Notes: generated by a model not told the origin, from the letters alone. 64,000 nucleotides of DNA from Salibacterium lacus (GCF_042684865.1 NZ_JBHUML010000002.1:868001-932000), one strand, 5' to 3'; counted from the first letter of the stretch, positions 51,332-59,087 are shown. Made by a program: numbers and translations.

Positions 51332-52222
51332 ATGGACAAGAAAATCGCATTTATCGGTGCAGGATCAATGGCAGAATCCATCATCGGCGGTCTCATCGCC
51401 GATGGACTGCTGCCGCCGCACTATATCCTGGCTTCCAATCATTCCAATGAGGCTCGTTTAGCCCACTTAAAAGAAACCTATGGCATCCGCCCTTTTTCTG
51501 ACAGCGCCGAAGCTGCTGCAGAAGCAGACATTGTTATTCTGTCCATCAAACCAAAACAACTCGAAGATGCCCTGCAGGCTGCCGCTCCCGGATTAACAAA
51601 AGACAAAGTAATCTTTTCCGTGCTCGCCGGCATAAAAACCAACCAGATTGAAGAGCAGCTGCATCATAACAATCCGGTTATACGTGTAATGCCAAATACC
51701 TCGGCCAAAGTGGGACAATCATCCACCGCTCTGGCAAAGGGGGTACATGCCCGGGACGAGCACCTGCAGGCGGCTTCTGAATTGTTCTCTGCTATTGGAA
51801 CGGCTGTCGTCGTGAAAGAAGAAGATATGAACGCGGTTACCGGTATAGCCGGAAGCGGGCCCGCCTACTTCTATTACTTTGCCGAAGCCATGGAACAGGC
51901 AGCGGCGGCATCCGGCCTCCCGAAAGAAGAAGCCCGGGATTTGATCATTCAAACCATGTTCGGCGCAGCAGTCCGGATGCGTGAATCAGGTCAAACCTCC
52001 GCGGAACTTTACCAGGAAGTACGCAGCCCCGGCGGAACGACAGAAGCTGCCTTTCAGGAAATGGAAAAACATAACCTTCAGGATGCATTCAAAAAAAGCG
52101 TACAGGCAGCCATATCCCGCTCTGCTGCCCTGGGAGAACAAAACAGCCCCCCGGATTCTCCTGATACAGGGATGAACAACGCAGACATGCCACCCAACAG
52201 TAAAAGGAGCCTGGGACAATAA
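51332..52222 (+). CDS. proC: Pyrroline-5-carboxylate reductase
   Basis: Last step of proline synthesis. 296 residues: Rossmann N-terminus IAFIGAGSMAESIIGG, VIRVMPNTSAKVGQS, and the dimerisation domain with TGIAGSGPAYFYYFAEAM and VRSPGGTTEAA. After the usual end (ISRSAALG, about 265) there is an extra tail of about 30 Pro/Asn/Ser-rich residues. Third gene of a complete proBAC operon under one proline T-box. AGGGGG lies 12 bases before the ATG. Confidence 0.95.
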   Translation: MDKKIAFIGAGSMAESIIGGLIADGLLPPHYILASNHSNEARLAHLKETYGIRPFSDSAEAAAEADIVILSIKPKQLEDALQAAAPGLTKDKVIFSVLAGIKTNQIEEQLHHNNPVIRVMPNTSAKVGQSSTALAKGVHARDEHLQAASELFSAIGTAVVVKEEDMNAVTGIAGSGPAYFYYFAEAMEQAAAASGLPKEEARDLIIQTMFGAAVRMRESGQTSAELYQEVRSPGGTTEAAFQEMEKHNLQDAFKKSVQAAISRSAALGEQNSPPDSPDTGMNNADMPPNSKRSLGQ

Positions 52223-52353
52223 GGGAAGATGGCAGTGTGAATGCGTACAATATCTGATATCAGATGAAGGGTCGTTAATACAACGTAGTCAAATCCTTCG
52301 ACTCCTTCCCAGAACAATCCACATCTCGACATCCCGCAGAATGCGAAACAAAA

Positions 52354-52392
52354 ATTCCGAACGATTTCATGTTGAATCGTTCGGAATTTTTT
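52354..52392 (+). terminator. Terminator downstream of proC
   Basis: ATTCCGAACGATT, short loop, AATCGTTCGGAAT, then TTTTTT. Shares the 11-base arms of the ylbP terminator at 39202. Confidence 0.92.
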
Positions 52393-52633
52393 CATTGTCA
52401 ATGGCTTTATTCCAGTCTCTTTGTTTGGAAGTCTTTTTGCGGAAACAGGATCTTTCGACGCTAAAAGCCGGCCTCCGACATTTAGTGTCCGCAGACCGGC
52501 TGCTCATAAAAGGGCTGATCTTTCAGAACAACGGACGTTCTTCTGAATACACGAAAATTTAAGATTTCCACCGTGCCTTCATTCTATGAAGCCTTATCCT
52601 GGACATGTCGGCAAATACTTTCTTTCCCTGCTG

Positions 52634-52663
52634 TAAAACAGACCTCCCTTTATCAGGAAGGCC
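52634..52663 (-). terminator. Probable terminator downstream of the aspartokinase gene
   Basis: Minus-strand GGCCTTCC/GGGAGGTC stem with two G-T pairs, then TGTTTT. Weak but correctly placed 42 bases after the stop. Confidence 0.5.
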
Positions 52664-52704
52664 TTCTCTGCCAGGTTCTCTGTCCCGGCTTCATTTTGTA
52701 TTGT

Positions 52705-54072
52705 TTACTGCAGCACTTCTTTTGTGCTGAAAAATTCTTCATACAGTCCACGGATGGCTTTATCTACATTTTCGTCATGAATACCAAACGCGAGGGACAC
52801 TTCTGAAGATCCCTGGTTAATCATCTCTATATTTACACCCTGTTCGGACATTGCTTTTGTAGCTCTTGCTGCAATGCCGACCGTTTCATGCATGCCTTCG
52901 CCGACGAGCATAATCATCGCGAAGTCTTTTTCAAAATAAACATCATCAGCATAAAGTTCATTTTTAATACGATGGAGAATACGTTCTTCTTTCTCCGGGT
53001 TTAATTGATCTTTTTCCACTATCACCGATGTATCATCAATACCCGAAGGAATATGTTCATAGGAAATATCTTCATCTTCAAGAATACCAAGGAGTCTGCG
53101 TCCAAAACCGACTTCCCGGTTCATTAAGTATTTCCTTACATAAATGGTACTGAAGCCTTTATCTGCTGCGATGCCGATCACCGGATTCATGGCATATTCC
53201 CGTTCATTAATGATCATCGTGCCATCTGCAGATGGGTTGTTCGTATTTTTCACGCAGACGGGGATATTGCTTTTGAACGCCGGGATCAGCGCTTCATCAT
53301 GGAAAACGCCGAATCCTGCATAGGACAGTTCCCGCATTTCGCGGAAGGTCATCCGTTTAATAGAACATGGATTGTCCACTACCGTCGGGTTAGCAGCGAA
53401 TACAGAATCCACGTCAGTAAAGTTTTCATACAGCGACGCCTGAACTCCGGCTGCCACGATGGAACCGGTAATATCCGATCCGCCTCTTGGAAACGTGACC
53501 AGTCCGCCTTCTTTGGAATAACCAAAAAATCCCGGAATAATGGAAATGCCGTCCCGTTCCCTTAAGGAATACAGGTGATCATAGGCTTCATCGAGAATCT
53601 GTGCGTTTCCAGGGGTGTCACTGACAAGCAGACCGGCTTCCTGCGGATTTACGTATTCCGAAACAAAACCGATGCTCTGCAGATACCGGGCGATTACCTT
53701 TGCATTGTTATCTTCCCCGGCTGCTTTCATCTGATCCATAAAACGCCCGCTGTCCGACGCGTCACAGGCCAGCCGGTTTCTTATATCATCCTCAATTGTT
53801 TTCACAATGTCGTTACTCAGCCCGAGCCCTTCTGTAATGCTGCGGTAACGCTCTACTACCAGCTGCAGCGTTTCCTCCGCGGAGCCGTGTTCAAGAAAGG
53901 TTTCCCCGAGCTCTATCAATAAATCCGTTACCTTCCTGTCTTTATCACTGCGTTTACCCGGCGCAGAAACCACGACGAATTTGCGCTCGGTGTCCGACGT
54001 AATAATGTCCGATACTTTTTTTATCTGCTCTGCATCAGCTAATGAACTTCCACCAAACTTTGCTACTTTCAT
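52705..54072 (-). CDS. thrD: Aspartokinase, class III (ThrD/YclM type)
   Basis: Phosphorylates aspartate at the head of lysine, threonine and methionine synthesis. 455 residues, single-chain: kinase domain (1-300) with KFGGSSLADAEQIKKV, FPRGGSDITGSIVAA and a C-terminal pair of ACT domains (about 315-380 and 388-450, with INQGSSEVSLAFGI). The length and ACT layout match B. subtilis YclM rather than the alpha/beta DapG or LysC types. No lysine riboswitch is seen upstream. The ribosome site is ambiguous (GGAG 14 bases away, or GACGAAG close to the ATG). Confidence 0.92.
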   Translation of the reverse strand: MKVAKFGGSSLADAEQIKKVSDIITSDTERKFVVVSAPGKRSDKDRKVTDLLIELGETFLEHGSAEETLQLVVERYRSITEGLGLSNDIVKTIEDDIRNRLACDASDSGRFMDQMKAAGEDNNAKVIARYLQSIGFVSEYVNPQEAGLLVSDTPGNAQILDEAYDHLYSLRERDGISIIPGFFGYSKEGGLVTFPRGGSDITGSIVAAGVQASLYENFTDVDSVFAANPTVVDNPCSIKRMTFREMRELSYAGFGVFHDEALIPAFKSNIPVCVKNTNNPSADGTMIINEREYAMNPVIGIAADKGFSTIYVRKYLMNREVGFGRRLLGILEDEDISYEHIPSGIDDTSVIVEKDQLNPEKEERILHRIKNELYADDVYFEKDFAMIMLVGEGMHETVGIAARATKAMSEQGVNIEMINQGSSEVSLAFGIHDENVDKAIRGLYEEFFSTKEVLQ

Positions 54073-54156
54073 CTTCGTCTTTACAACTCCTACATATCAT
54101 AATATCGGGCTATCTTTTAGTTGCTGAAATAAGCTTATCATATGATCCGGAAGCGG

Positions 54157-54171
54157 ACAAAACTGTTTTGT
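54157..54171. repeat. Inverted repeat in the aspartokinase leader
   Basis: Perfect ACAAAACTGTTTTGT about 85-100 bases upstream of the aspartokinase start, within a 196-base gap that has no clear sigma-A promoter. Possible operator; binding protein unknown. Confidence 0.45.
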
Positions 54172-54268
54172 TATCCTCTCCCTCCGTCCTTGGGGATATA
54201 ACCTCGTGAGGCGTTATCATTTTGAATGCACGCTGTATCTATCATTCATTCTAGTATGTACTGCTTCA

Positions 54269-54604
54269 TTATGGATCCCAGACATCACTGCTCCATTTGC
54301 TTGGCTGGAGACCGGTGAGTTTTAAAAGCGCTTCGTTAATGGTGACATTTTCTTCTGTCAAACTACTGGAAGTGCAGGAAGATGCCGGTTCATACCCTTC
54401 TCTGGAGGCGTCTCCGTAGGTTGCTTCCTCCAGATAATTGCTGAGTTTTGCATCATTAAAACAAGGAGGACTGACATAAATTTGATTCGTATGATCAAGA
54501 ATTACACGTACATTAGTGGGAGCCTGCAGCTGCACCGGAATGAAGAATCCGGACAGAATCAATGCAGCAGCAAGTCCCGTACATATCATCATCCATTTTC
54601 TCAT
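54269..54604 (-). CDS. Small exported protein of unknown function
   Basis: I do not recognise a family. 111 residues: an N-terminal signal peptide or anchor (about 4-25, MMICTGLAAALILSGFF), then a hydrophilic domain with two Cys (SPPCFND and ASSCTSS) that could form a disulphide outside the cell, and a C-terminus with KLTGLQPSKWSSDVWDP. No lipobox. Its ATG overlaps the nitroreductase TGA as ATGA, so the two proteins are made together. Confidence 0.7.
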   Translation of the reverse strand: MRKWMMICTGLAAALILSGFFIPVQLQAPTNVRVILDHTNQIYVSPPCFNDAKLSNYLEEATYGDASREGYEPASSCTSSSLTEENVTINEALLKLTGLQPSKWSSDVWDP

Positions 54605-55185
54605 GTTTTAGACTCCGCTTTATCGACCCAGGTTATGCTTTCATCCAGGTCTCTGTGCTGACGCTTTGGAATCTCCTGCGGATACCCGGCATACAACACA
54701 GCTGCAGCACTCTCTTCTTCGCCGGCCCCGATAATGTTATGAAGCTCCTGATCCTGCACAAGAGCACCGGTTGACCATTTCGACCCAACGCCTTCCGCCC
54801 AAAGAGCAAGCATAAAGTTCTCCACCGCACAGGCAACAGCCGCGTAGTCTTCCTTTTCACGGACGGGGTCCACGCTGTAACGATGGGCCGTGACAACAAT
54901 CACCAGAGGCAGTTCGTTAATATATTCATAGGCGGCTTTCCCCGCCTTTTTAGCATGATCGGATTCTTTATCCAAAAATCCTTCCCACTTCATTTCCTTC
55001 TTCCGCTGTGCCAGTTTTTCTTTTGCTTCATCCTGCAGTACGTAAAAATGCCACGGCTGCGTCATTTTATGATTTGGTGCATGCACAGCACACTCCAGCG
55101 CTTTTCGTATCAATGCCGGCTCAACACTGTCTTTTTTAAACTTATATATCGTTCTTCTCGTAAGCAGTCCTTCCTGTAAATCCAT
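54601..55185 (-). CDS. Nitroreductase-family FMN oxidoreductase
   Basis: 194 residues of the nitroreductase superfamily, closest in layout to the YdjA/YfhC group. FMN-binding Arg pair in LLTRRTIYKFKK, HAPNHKMTQPWHFYVL, and AVENFMLALWAEGVGSKWST. Uses NAD(P)H to reduce an unknown acceptor. ATG with AAGGG nine bases upstream. Divergent from tnrA; translationally coupled to the small exported protein downstream. Confidence 0.88.
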   Translation of the reverse strand: MDLQEGLLTRRTIYKFKKDSVEPALIRKALECAVHAPNHKMTQPWHFYVLQDEAKEKLAQRKKEMKWEGFLDKESDHAKKAGKAAYEYINELPLVIVVTAHRYSVDPVREKEDYAAVACAVENFMLALWAEGVGSKWSTGALVQDQELHNIIGAGEEESAAAVLYAGYPQEIPKRQHRDLDESITWVDKAESKT

Positions 55186-55326
55186 AGTCTCTCACCCTTC
55201 CACTCGGTTCTTACTTTTATTATAACCCGATTACCTTTCATTTCCCAGCCGTTCCTGTTATTCAAACAAACCTTCCTGATATTTTCATGAGTATCAGACA
55301 ACATGTTAATTTTCTTTTTCTATATA

Positions 55327-55343
55327 TGTTAGTTTTTCTAACA
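55327..55343. promoter_or_regulatory. TnrA/GlnR box upstream of tnrA
   Basis: TGTTAGTTTTTCTAACA is a perfect fit to the TGTNA-N7-TNACA consensus. Its centre (55335) is about 50 bases upstream of the start expected from a TATATT -10 at 55373-55378, the spacing used by TnrA-activated promoters. The -35 region is poor, as expected for an activated promoter. The box also lies 142 bases upstream of the divergent nitroreductase gene. Confidence 0.85.
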
Positions 55344-55421
55344 TATATGATTTCTTTTTCTTTTGTATGTGATATATTTGTACATAAGAAAATGAGTTAC
55401 AGAAAAAAGGAGTGCATGCCT

Positions 55422-55727
55422 ATGTCTTCCTACAAAGATAAGAAAGTTATCACAATTGGTGTAATGAGTGAACTTACAGGATTATCGGAACGGAAAATCC
55501 GCTATTACGAAGAACGGAAACTCATCTTTCCCGATCGTACAAAAGGCGGCACCCGCAAATACTCTTTTGATGATGTGGAACGCCTGATTGAGATTGCCGA
55601 CAAGATGGAAGACGGAATGCAGACATTTGATATCCGCCGGATGGAACAGAAAAAGCTGCCTAAAAAAGAACTTCGGGAAAGAATGCTCCGCGGTCAGCTG
55701 AATGCCGCTTTTAATATGAGAAAATAA
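55422..55727 (+). CDS. tnrA: Nitrogen regulator TnrA (MerR family)
   Basis: Global regulator active in nitrogen limitation and held inactive by feedback-inhibited glutamine synthetase. About 101 residues. MerR-type DNA-binding region: ITIGVMSELTGLSERKIRYY then GGTRKYSFDDVERLIEIA. The start SSYKDKKVITIG and a C-terminal RMLRGQLNAAF resemble TnrA rather than the longer GlnR. AAGGAG is 9 bases before the ATG at 55422. A perfect TnrA box upstream suggests autoactivation. The end of the gene overlaps a terminator-like hairpin (55714-55740). Confidence 0.88.
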   Translation: MSSYKDKKVITIGVMSELTGLSERKIRYYEERKLIFPDRTKGGTRKYSFDDVERLIEIADKMEDGMQTFDIRRMEQKKLPKKELRERMLRGQLNAAFNMRK

Positions 55728-55778
55728 AATATTTTCTCATATTCTCCACTCCTCCTCGGGAAACCGCTTGCATTTAAC

Positions 55779-55807
55779 TTGACATTCCTGCAGCTTCCTT
55801 CTACTAT
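55779..55807 (+). promoter_or_regulatory. Promoter of darB
   Basis: TTGACA (55779-55784), 17-base spacer, TACTAT (55802-55807); a TATAAT follows 6 bases later and could be an alternative -10. Confidence 0.7.
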
Positions 55808-55889
55808 TATAATTGGTTGTATTATTGAACCTCGTCTGCCTGCGAGCCGCTTTCTTTTAGTTGTCTTATTATCTTAAGGAAAGAAAGTG

Positions 55890-56336
55890 ATGATATTGCT
55901 TCAAACATTAAAAAACAGTCAAATTACGGATCATGAGATTCTCCAGCTGATGATCCCCCAGGAAAAAGTGGCACATGTTCAGTCGAATCATCCACTTGAT
56001 CATGCCCTGCTTGTACTTATTAAATCCGGATACACCGCTATTCCCGTCCTGGACCCGGAGTATAAAGTTCAGGGGCAGGTGGGCAAAGCTCAGATTCTCG
56101 ATTCCATTCTTGGAATGGAACGTATTGAGATGGACCGGCTGCATGATTATTCTGTTTCCGATGTGATGACAGAAAAAGTTCCACGCATGAAACAGGATGA
56201 AACCTTTGGAAAAGCATTGATGCTCTCCATTAATCATCCTTTTGTATGCATCGAAGACGAGGACCGGTCTTTTATCGGTATTATGACACGCCGCTCGATC
56301 CTCGCCCTTATTCACCGTCACCTGGAAAAAATCTAG
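55890..56336 (+). CDS. darB: CBS-domain c-di-AMP-binding protein DarB/CbpB (YkuL type)
   Basis: 148 residues, two CBS motifs. Aligns with B. subtilis YkuL through EKVAHVQSNHPLDHALLVL and SGYTAIPVLDPEYKVQGQVG, then SILGMERIEMDRL. In B. subtilis the apo form stimulates the (p)ppGpp synthetase Rel and pyruvate carboxylase, and c-di-AMP switches it off. The GTG directly ahead of the ATG at 55890 is an alternative start. AAGGAAAG ribosome site. Own promoter and strong terminator; its neighbour tnrA is not next to ykuL in B. subtilis. Confidence 0.86.
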   Translation: MILLQTLKNSQITDHEILQLMIPQEKVAHVQSNHPLDHALLVLIKSGYTAIPVLDPEYKVQGQVGKAQILDSILGMERIEMDRLHDYSVSDVMTEKVPRMKQDETFGKALMLSINHPFVCIEDEDRSFIGIMTRRSILALIHRHLEKI

Positions 56337-56379
56337 CAGCCAAGCCCCTTTGCCCAGCGCAGCTGCCGCGAATAGAATA

Positions 56380-56424
56380 TTATAAAGAAACGCTTCCGAA
56401 GCTGTCGGAAGCGTTTCTTTATAA
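56380..56424. terminator. Bidirectional terminator between darB and the SRPBCC gene
   Basis: A perfect 20-base stem (TTATAAAGAAACGCTTCCGA and complement) around AGCTG, A/T-rich on both outer sides, serving the two converging genes. Confidence 0.93.
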
Positions 56425-56465
56425 TGTAGAGAGCATAATGATCAGGTTTCTCTTTTCTCTTTTTC

Positions 56466-56885
56466 CTACTTGAATATTTTCAGAAGTTCCCGTTTCCGCT
56501 GCGTGAACATCCACTGCAGTACCGGTTTTATGAAAGATACCGGCACCCTGCTTTCGAATGAAATGTAGTCCGTCACTCCTGTGAACATATCAAGAGTATG
56601 TAGGGAATGGTAATGCTTCCAGCTGATCAACGGAAAAGGCGGGGAAACAGCTTCATCAATGAAATAATCCGGTTCCCGCCGCTCTGTAATCAAAGCATTC
56701 CAGGTGAGCAGCATTCCTGCTGTTCGAATATCAATATGGATTTTCTGATCAGCATCTCCACGTCTCACCGTGATGCCGCCTGGTTTCGTTATCTTTTCCA
56801 AATTCACAGGATCATCAAAAAACTGCCAGACGTCATATCGATCAGCTGGTAAAAGCGTTTGATACACAAACGTTCCATGAAACAT
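56466..56885 (-). CDS. SRPBCC (START-like) family protein
   Basis: About 139 residues. Fold pattern of polyketide-cyclase/ligand-binding proteins: ADRYDVWQFFDDPVNLEKIT near the start and SWKHYHSLHTLDMFTGVTDY in the middle. Such proteins bind hydrophobic ligands; the ligand is unknown. ATG at 56885 with AAAGGGGA 7 bases upstream; the longer frame to 56945 overlaps ricF. Probably co-transcribed with ricF, 26 bases apart. Confidence 0.75.
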   Translation of the reverse strand: MFHGTFVYQTLLPADRYDVWQFFDDPVNLEKITKPGGITVRRGDADQKIHIDIRTAGMLLTWNALITERREPDYFIDEAVSPPFPLISWKHYHSLHTLDMFTGVTDYISFESRVPVSFIKPVLQWMFTQRKRELLKIFK

Positions 56886-56911
56886 AAACCAGTCCCCTTT
56901 CCAGCATTTGA

Positions 56912-57370
56912 TCAGGAACAGCCGCAGCTTCCTCCTGATCCACATCCGCCACCGGAACCACAGGATCCTCCAGACGCATCTTCAAAGTAAGGATTGTTTC
57001 CCGGAAGTTTAATGGTCGGTGAAACAATGCCGGCCGCTTCTCCGCATACTTCATCGAGCAGTTCTTCAAGTTCACGCTCGGCTCTGCGGTATTCAGCGAC
57101 AGTATCATGCATATCCATTTCCCTTTTAACCGAGCGGACTTCCCTGGATATAGTTTTATAATCCGGGTGGTATTTACCGAACCGCTGAACTTCATCATAT
57201 TTATCTTTCACGTCTGTGAAATTCTTTATCAGTTTCTGGGCCTCTTTGTCATTATCCATTCTGTCCCGTGCTTCATTATATTGATGATAGACATCAGATT
57301 GAATAATCATTTCTCCCAGCTGCTGCGACTCTTCCAGTATGTTAACAGGCGTTGAAACAACTGCAGACAT
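56912..57370 (-). CDS. ricF: RicF (YlbF), subunit of the Ric/Y-complex
   Basis: 152 residues. In B. subtilis RicF, RicA and RicT form an iron-sulphur complex that assists RNase Y and development. The YlbF helical domain spans about 10-115 (LGEMIIQSDVYHQYNEARDR). The C-terminal tail is Gly/Ser-rich with four Cys in GGSCGSGGGCGSGGSCGCS, able to bind a cluster or metal. RBS GGAGGTG. Far from ylbG, its usual neighbour. Confidence 0.92.
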   Translation of the reverse strand: MSAVVSTPVNILEESQQLGEMIIQSDVYHQYNEARDRMDNDKEAQKLIKNFTDVKDKYDEVQRFGKYHPDYKTISREVRSVKREMDMHDTVAEYRRAERELEELLDEVCGEAAGIVSPTIKLPGNNPYFEDASGGSCGSGGGCGSGGSCGCS

Positions 57371-57427
57371 AAAAACACCTCCAATTCTCAGTATAACATG
57401 AGTGATACCTCTAATTGAAGGTACAGT

Positions 57428-57838
57428 TTAGGAAGATGGAATCTCCACTTCAAATGACGCAGTATCTTTGTTCGAAGAGTTCTGATAAGAAATCGGCTCA
57501 ATCGTAATTTCGTGCTTCCCGGGAGGTAAATGCTTCAGTACAAAAGCTGCCTGTCCCATCTTTGCTGCCGTTTTCCCGTCGATTTTCACACGAAGAAAAC
57601 CGTGTCCCTTCTTTTCATTCTCAGCGAGTGGAAAATCCGGAAGGACGCACTCCACATACACATGCTGCTTCTTTATTTTATACTGAAGGTTCCAGTTCTC
57701 TGGTTCCATCTGCTGCTCCGCCCCGACAGGAATGGTCCGGACCTCGAGACTGTTTGTCTTTTCCGGAACGGCTGCGGCATGAAAAGTTGGAACAACCCCG
57801 ATCATGACAACCACTGCCAGAGCCAGAATGTATTTCAT
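57428..57838 (-). CDS. Exported protein of unknown function
   Basis: 136 residues with a cleavable signal peptide (about 1-23, LALAVVVMIGVVPTFHAAA). The mature part looks like a small beta-rich domain: YKIKKQHVYVECVLPDFPL, GFLRVKIDGKTAAKMGQAAF and HLPPGKHEITIEPISYQ, the last two reading like an Ig-like or carbohydrate-binding fold. No family name given. GGGAGG ribosome site. Sits where ylbE lies in B. subtilis, but it is not YlbE. Confidence 0.7.
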   Translation of the reverse strand: MKYILALAVVVMIGVVPTFHAAAVPEKTNSLEVRTIPVGAEQQMEPENWNLQYKIKKQHVYVECVLPDFPLAENEKKGHGFLRVKIDGKTAAKMGQAAFVLKHLPPGKHEITIEPISYQNSSNKDTASFEVEIPSS

Positions 57839-57980
57839 GTAAAAACCTCCCTTTACCCTGTAGTATGCGGCAAAGAAAGGTTTTTAAACATAATGCCTTT
57901 TTGTTTTTTACAGGTCCCGTTGTTCATACCGTGCTGCATGGTTCCATGTATAATTTCAGAACGGGGCTGTTTCTTTTCTA

Positions 57981-58364
57981 TTAAAACCCCCGGAAAGAAA
58001 AGGGATTATGCGGCGGCTTCGGCGGTTCCTCCGGTTTCTTAAAATGCTGCATGACCTGTTGAACATTGCCCATCATACCACTGAACTGGGAAATTTGTTT
58101 CTGCAGATCGTCGATATTCACCTGCTCGAGAATAGTTAAAACGCTTGAGAGTGTATCGCCGGTTTTGTCCTTTTTTTCGTTCGAAGCGGACGCCTCTTTT
58201 ATTCTGTAAAAATCCCACTGTTCATGATTCTCCCCAAGAACCATCCAATCCTGGTAAAGCTGATTCCACGTTTGTTTTCCCGCGCGCACTTCTTTTATTA
58301 AGTCCGGGTGCCTGTAGAGAAACTCCCGGAACTCATAAATGGATTCCGGAATGGAACTATTCAT
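57981..58364 (-). CDS. ylbD: YlbD-type spore coat protein
   Basis: 127 residues, YlbD_coat family. Conserved N-terminal part: YEFREFLYRHPDLIKEVRAG and WNQLYQDWMVLGENHEQWDFY. The C-terminus is Pro-rich (KKPEEPPKPPHNPFSFRGF). Made in the mother cell in B. subtilis and put in the coat. Good CAGGAGG ribosome site. ylbC is not found between this gene and ylbB. Confidence 0.82.
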   Translation of the reverse strand: MNSSIPESIYEFREFLYRHPDLIKEVRAGKQTWNQLYQDWMVLGENHEQWDFYRIKEASASNEKKDKTGDTLSSVLTILEQVNIDDLQKQISQFSGMMGNVQQVMQHFKKPEEPPKPPHNPFSFRGF

Positions 58365-58457
58365 GCTCCTGCACCTCCTGTAAACCTTTCTTTACTTCCA
58401 GTATACGCAGACGACCATTCAGCGTGCGTCCAATTTTTCATATCGCTATGTATGATT

Positions 58458-58490
58458 AAAAAAAGGAGCTGTACCTTTTGATACAGCTCC
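58458..58490 (-). terminator. Terminator downstream of ylbB
   Basis: Minus-strand GGAGCTGTA/TACAGCTCC stem, seven T after it. Confidence 0.92.
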
Positions 58491-58497
58491 TCCGCTT

Positions 58498-58926
58498 TTA
58501 ATGATGTACCTGCCGCTCTTCTGAAATTTCATTCAAAGCAAAAGAAGCTTTGGCATCAGTCTGTTCATCGACAGCAAGGTCTTTAAGTGCAGCAATACCT
58601 GCGAGCTGTTGATTTTCGACCACAGGGAGTCTTCGGATCTGCCGGCTGGCCATCAGTTTTGCTGCCTCTTCGATATCCATATCCGGTTCTGCTGTCACAA
58701 TATTTGTCGTCATCACGTCTTTTACCGGTGAAGAGTCGGATCTGCCTTCAGCGATGCATCGCACGACAATATCACGGTCCGTGATCATCCCCATTAAATT
58801 ATTTTCCTGAATAACCGGTATAGCTCCGATGTGATGTTCTTTCATCATTTTTGCTGCATTTTCCACACTATCATCCGGTGCGCATGTTTCCACATCTGTG
58901 GTCATTACCTCTTTCATTTTTTGCAT
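58498..58926 (-). CDS. ylbB: CBS-domain protein YlbB
   Basis: 142 residues with two CBS repeats (KMKEVMTTDVETCAPDDSVE... and VKDVMTTNIVTAEPDMDIEE...; shown in part). HHIGAIPVIQENNLMGMITD and IRRLPVVENQQLAGIAALKD are the paired motifs. Probably senses an adenine nucleotide; output unknown. AGGAGG 11 bases before the ATG. Confidence 0.84.
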   Translation of the reverse strand: MQKMKEVMTTDVETCAPDDSVENAAKMMKEHHIGAIPVIQENNLMGMITDRDIVVRCIAEGRSDSSPVKDVMTTNIVTAEPDMDIEEAAKLMASRQIRRLPVVENQQLAGIAALKDLAVDEQTDAKASFALNEISEERQVHH

Positions 58927-59087
58927 CTTTTATCCATCCTCCTTTTTTGATCTTTCTATACTATGTACAGGAAAACCCCGGATTATTCTTTCTTCTGTCA
59001 CACAATAAGATTGCATCTTCAAAATATTCATATTAAGATTAAAGTAGTGCAAAATATGATAAGTTAAGGAGAATCAGGAGGTCCGAT

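Larger units (their letters stand above)
52223..52704. other. Gene-free gap proC / aspartokinase
   Basis: 482 bases between convergent genes. It holds the proC terminator (52354-52392), a perfect palindrome ATCTGATATCAGAT (52252-52265), a long imperfect stem AGCCGG...CCGGCT (52466-52501) and a terminator-like hairpin for the aspartokinase (52634-52663). A 53-codon plus-strand frame from 52401 lacks a ribosome site and any family match. Confidence 0.7.

Noticed and set aside
52401..52562. 53-codon plus-strand frame after proC
   Set aside because: No ribosome site, starts right after the proC terminator, no recognisable features.
54073..54268. Lysine riboswitch ahead of the aspartokinase
   Set aside because: The conserved L-box core sequences and a terminator are not present.
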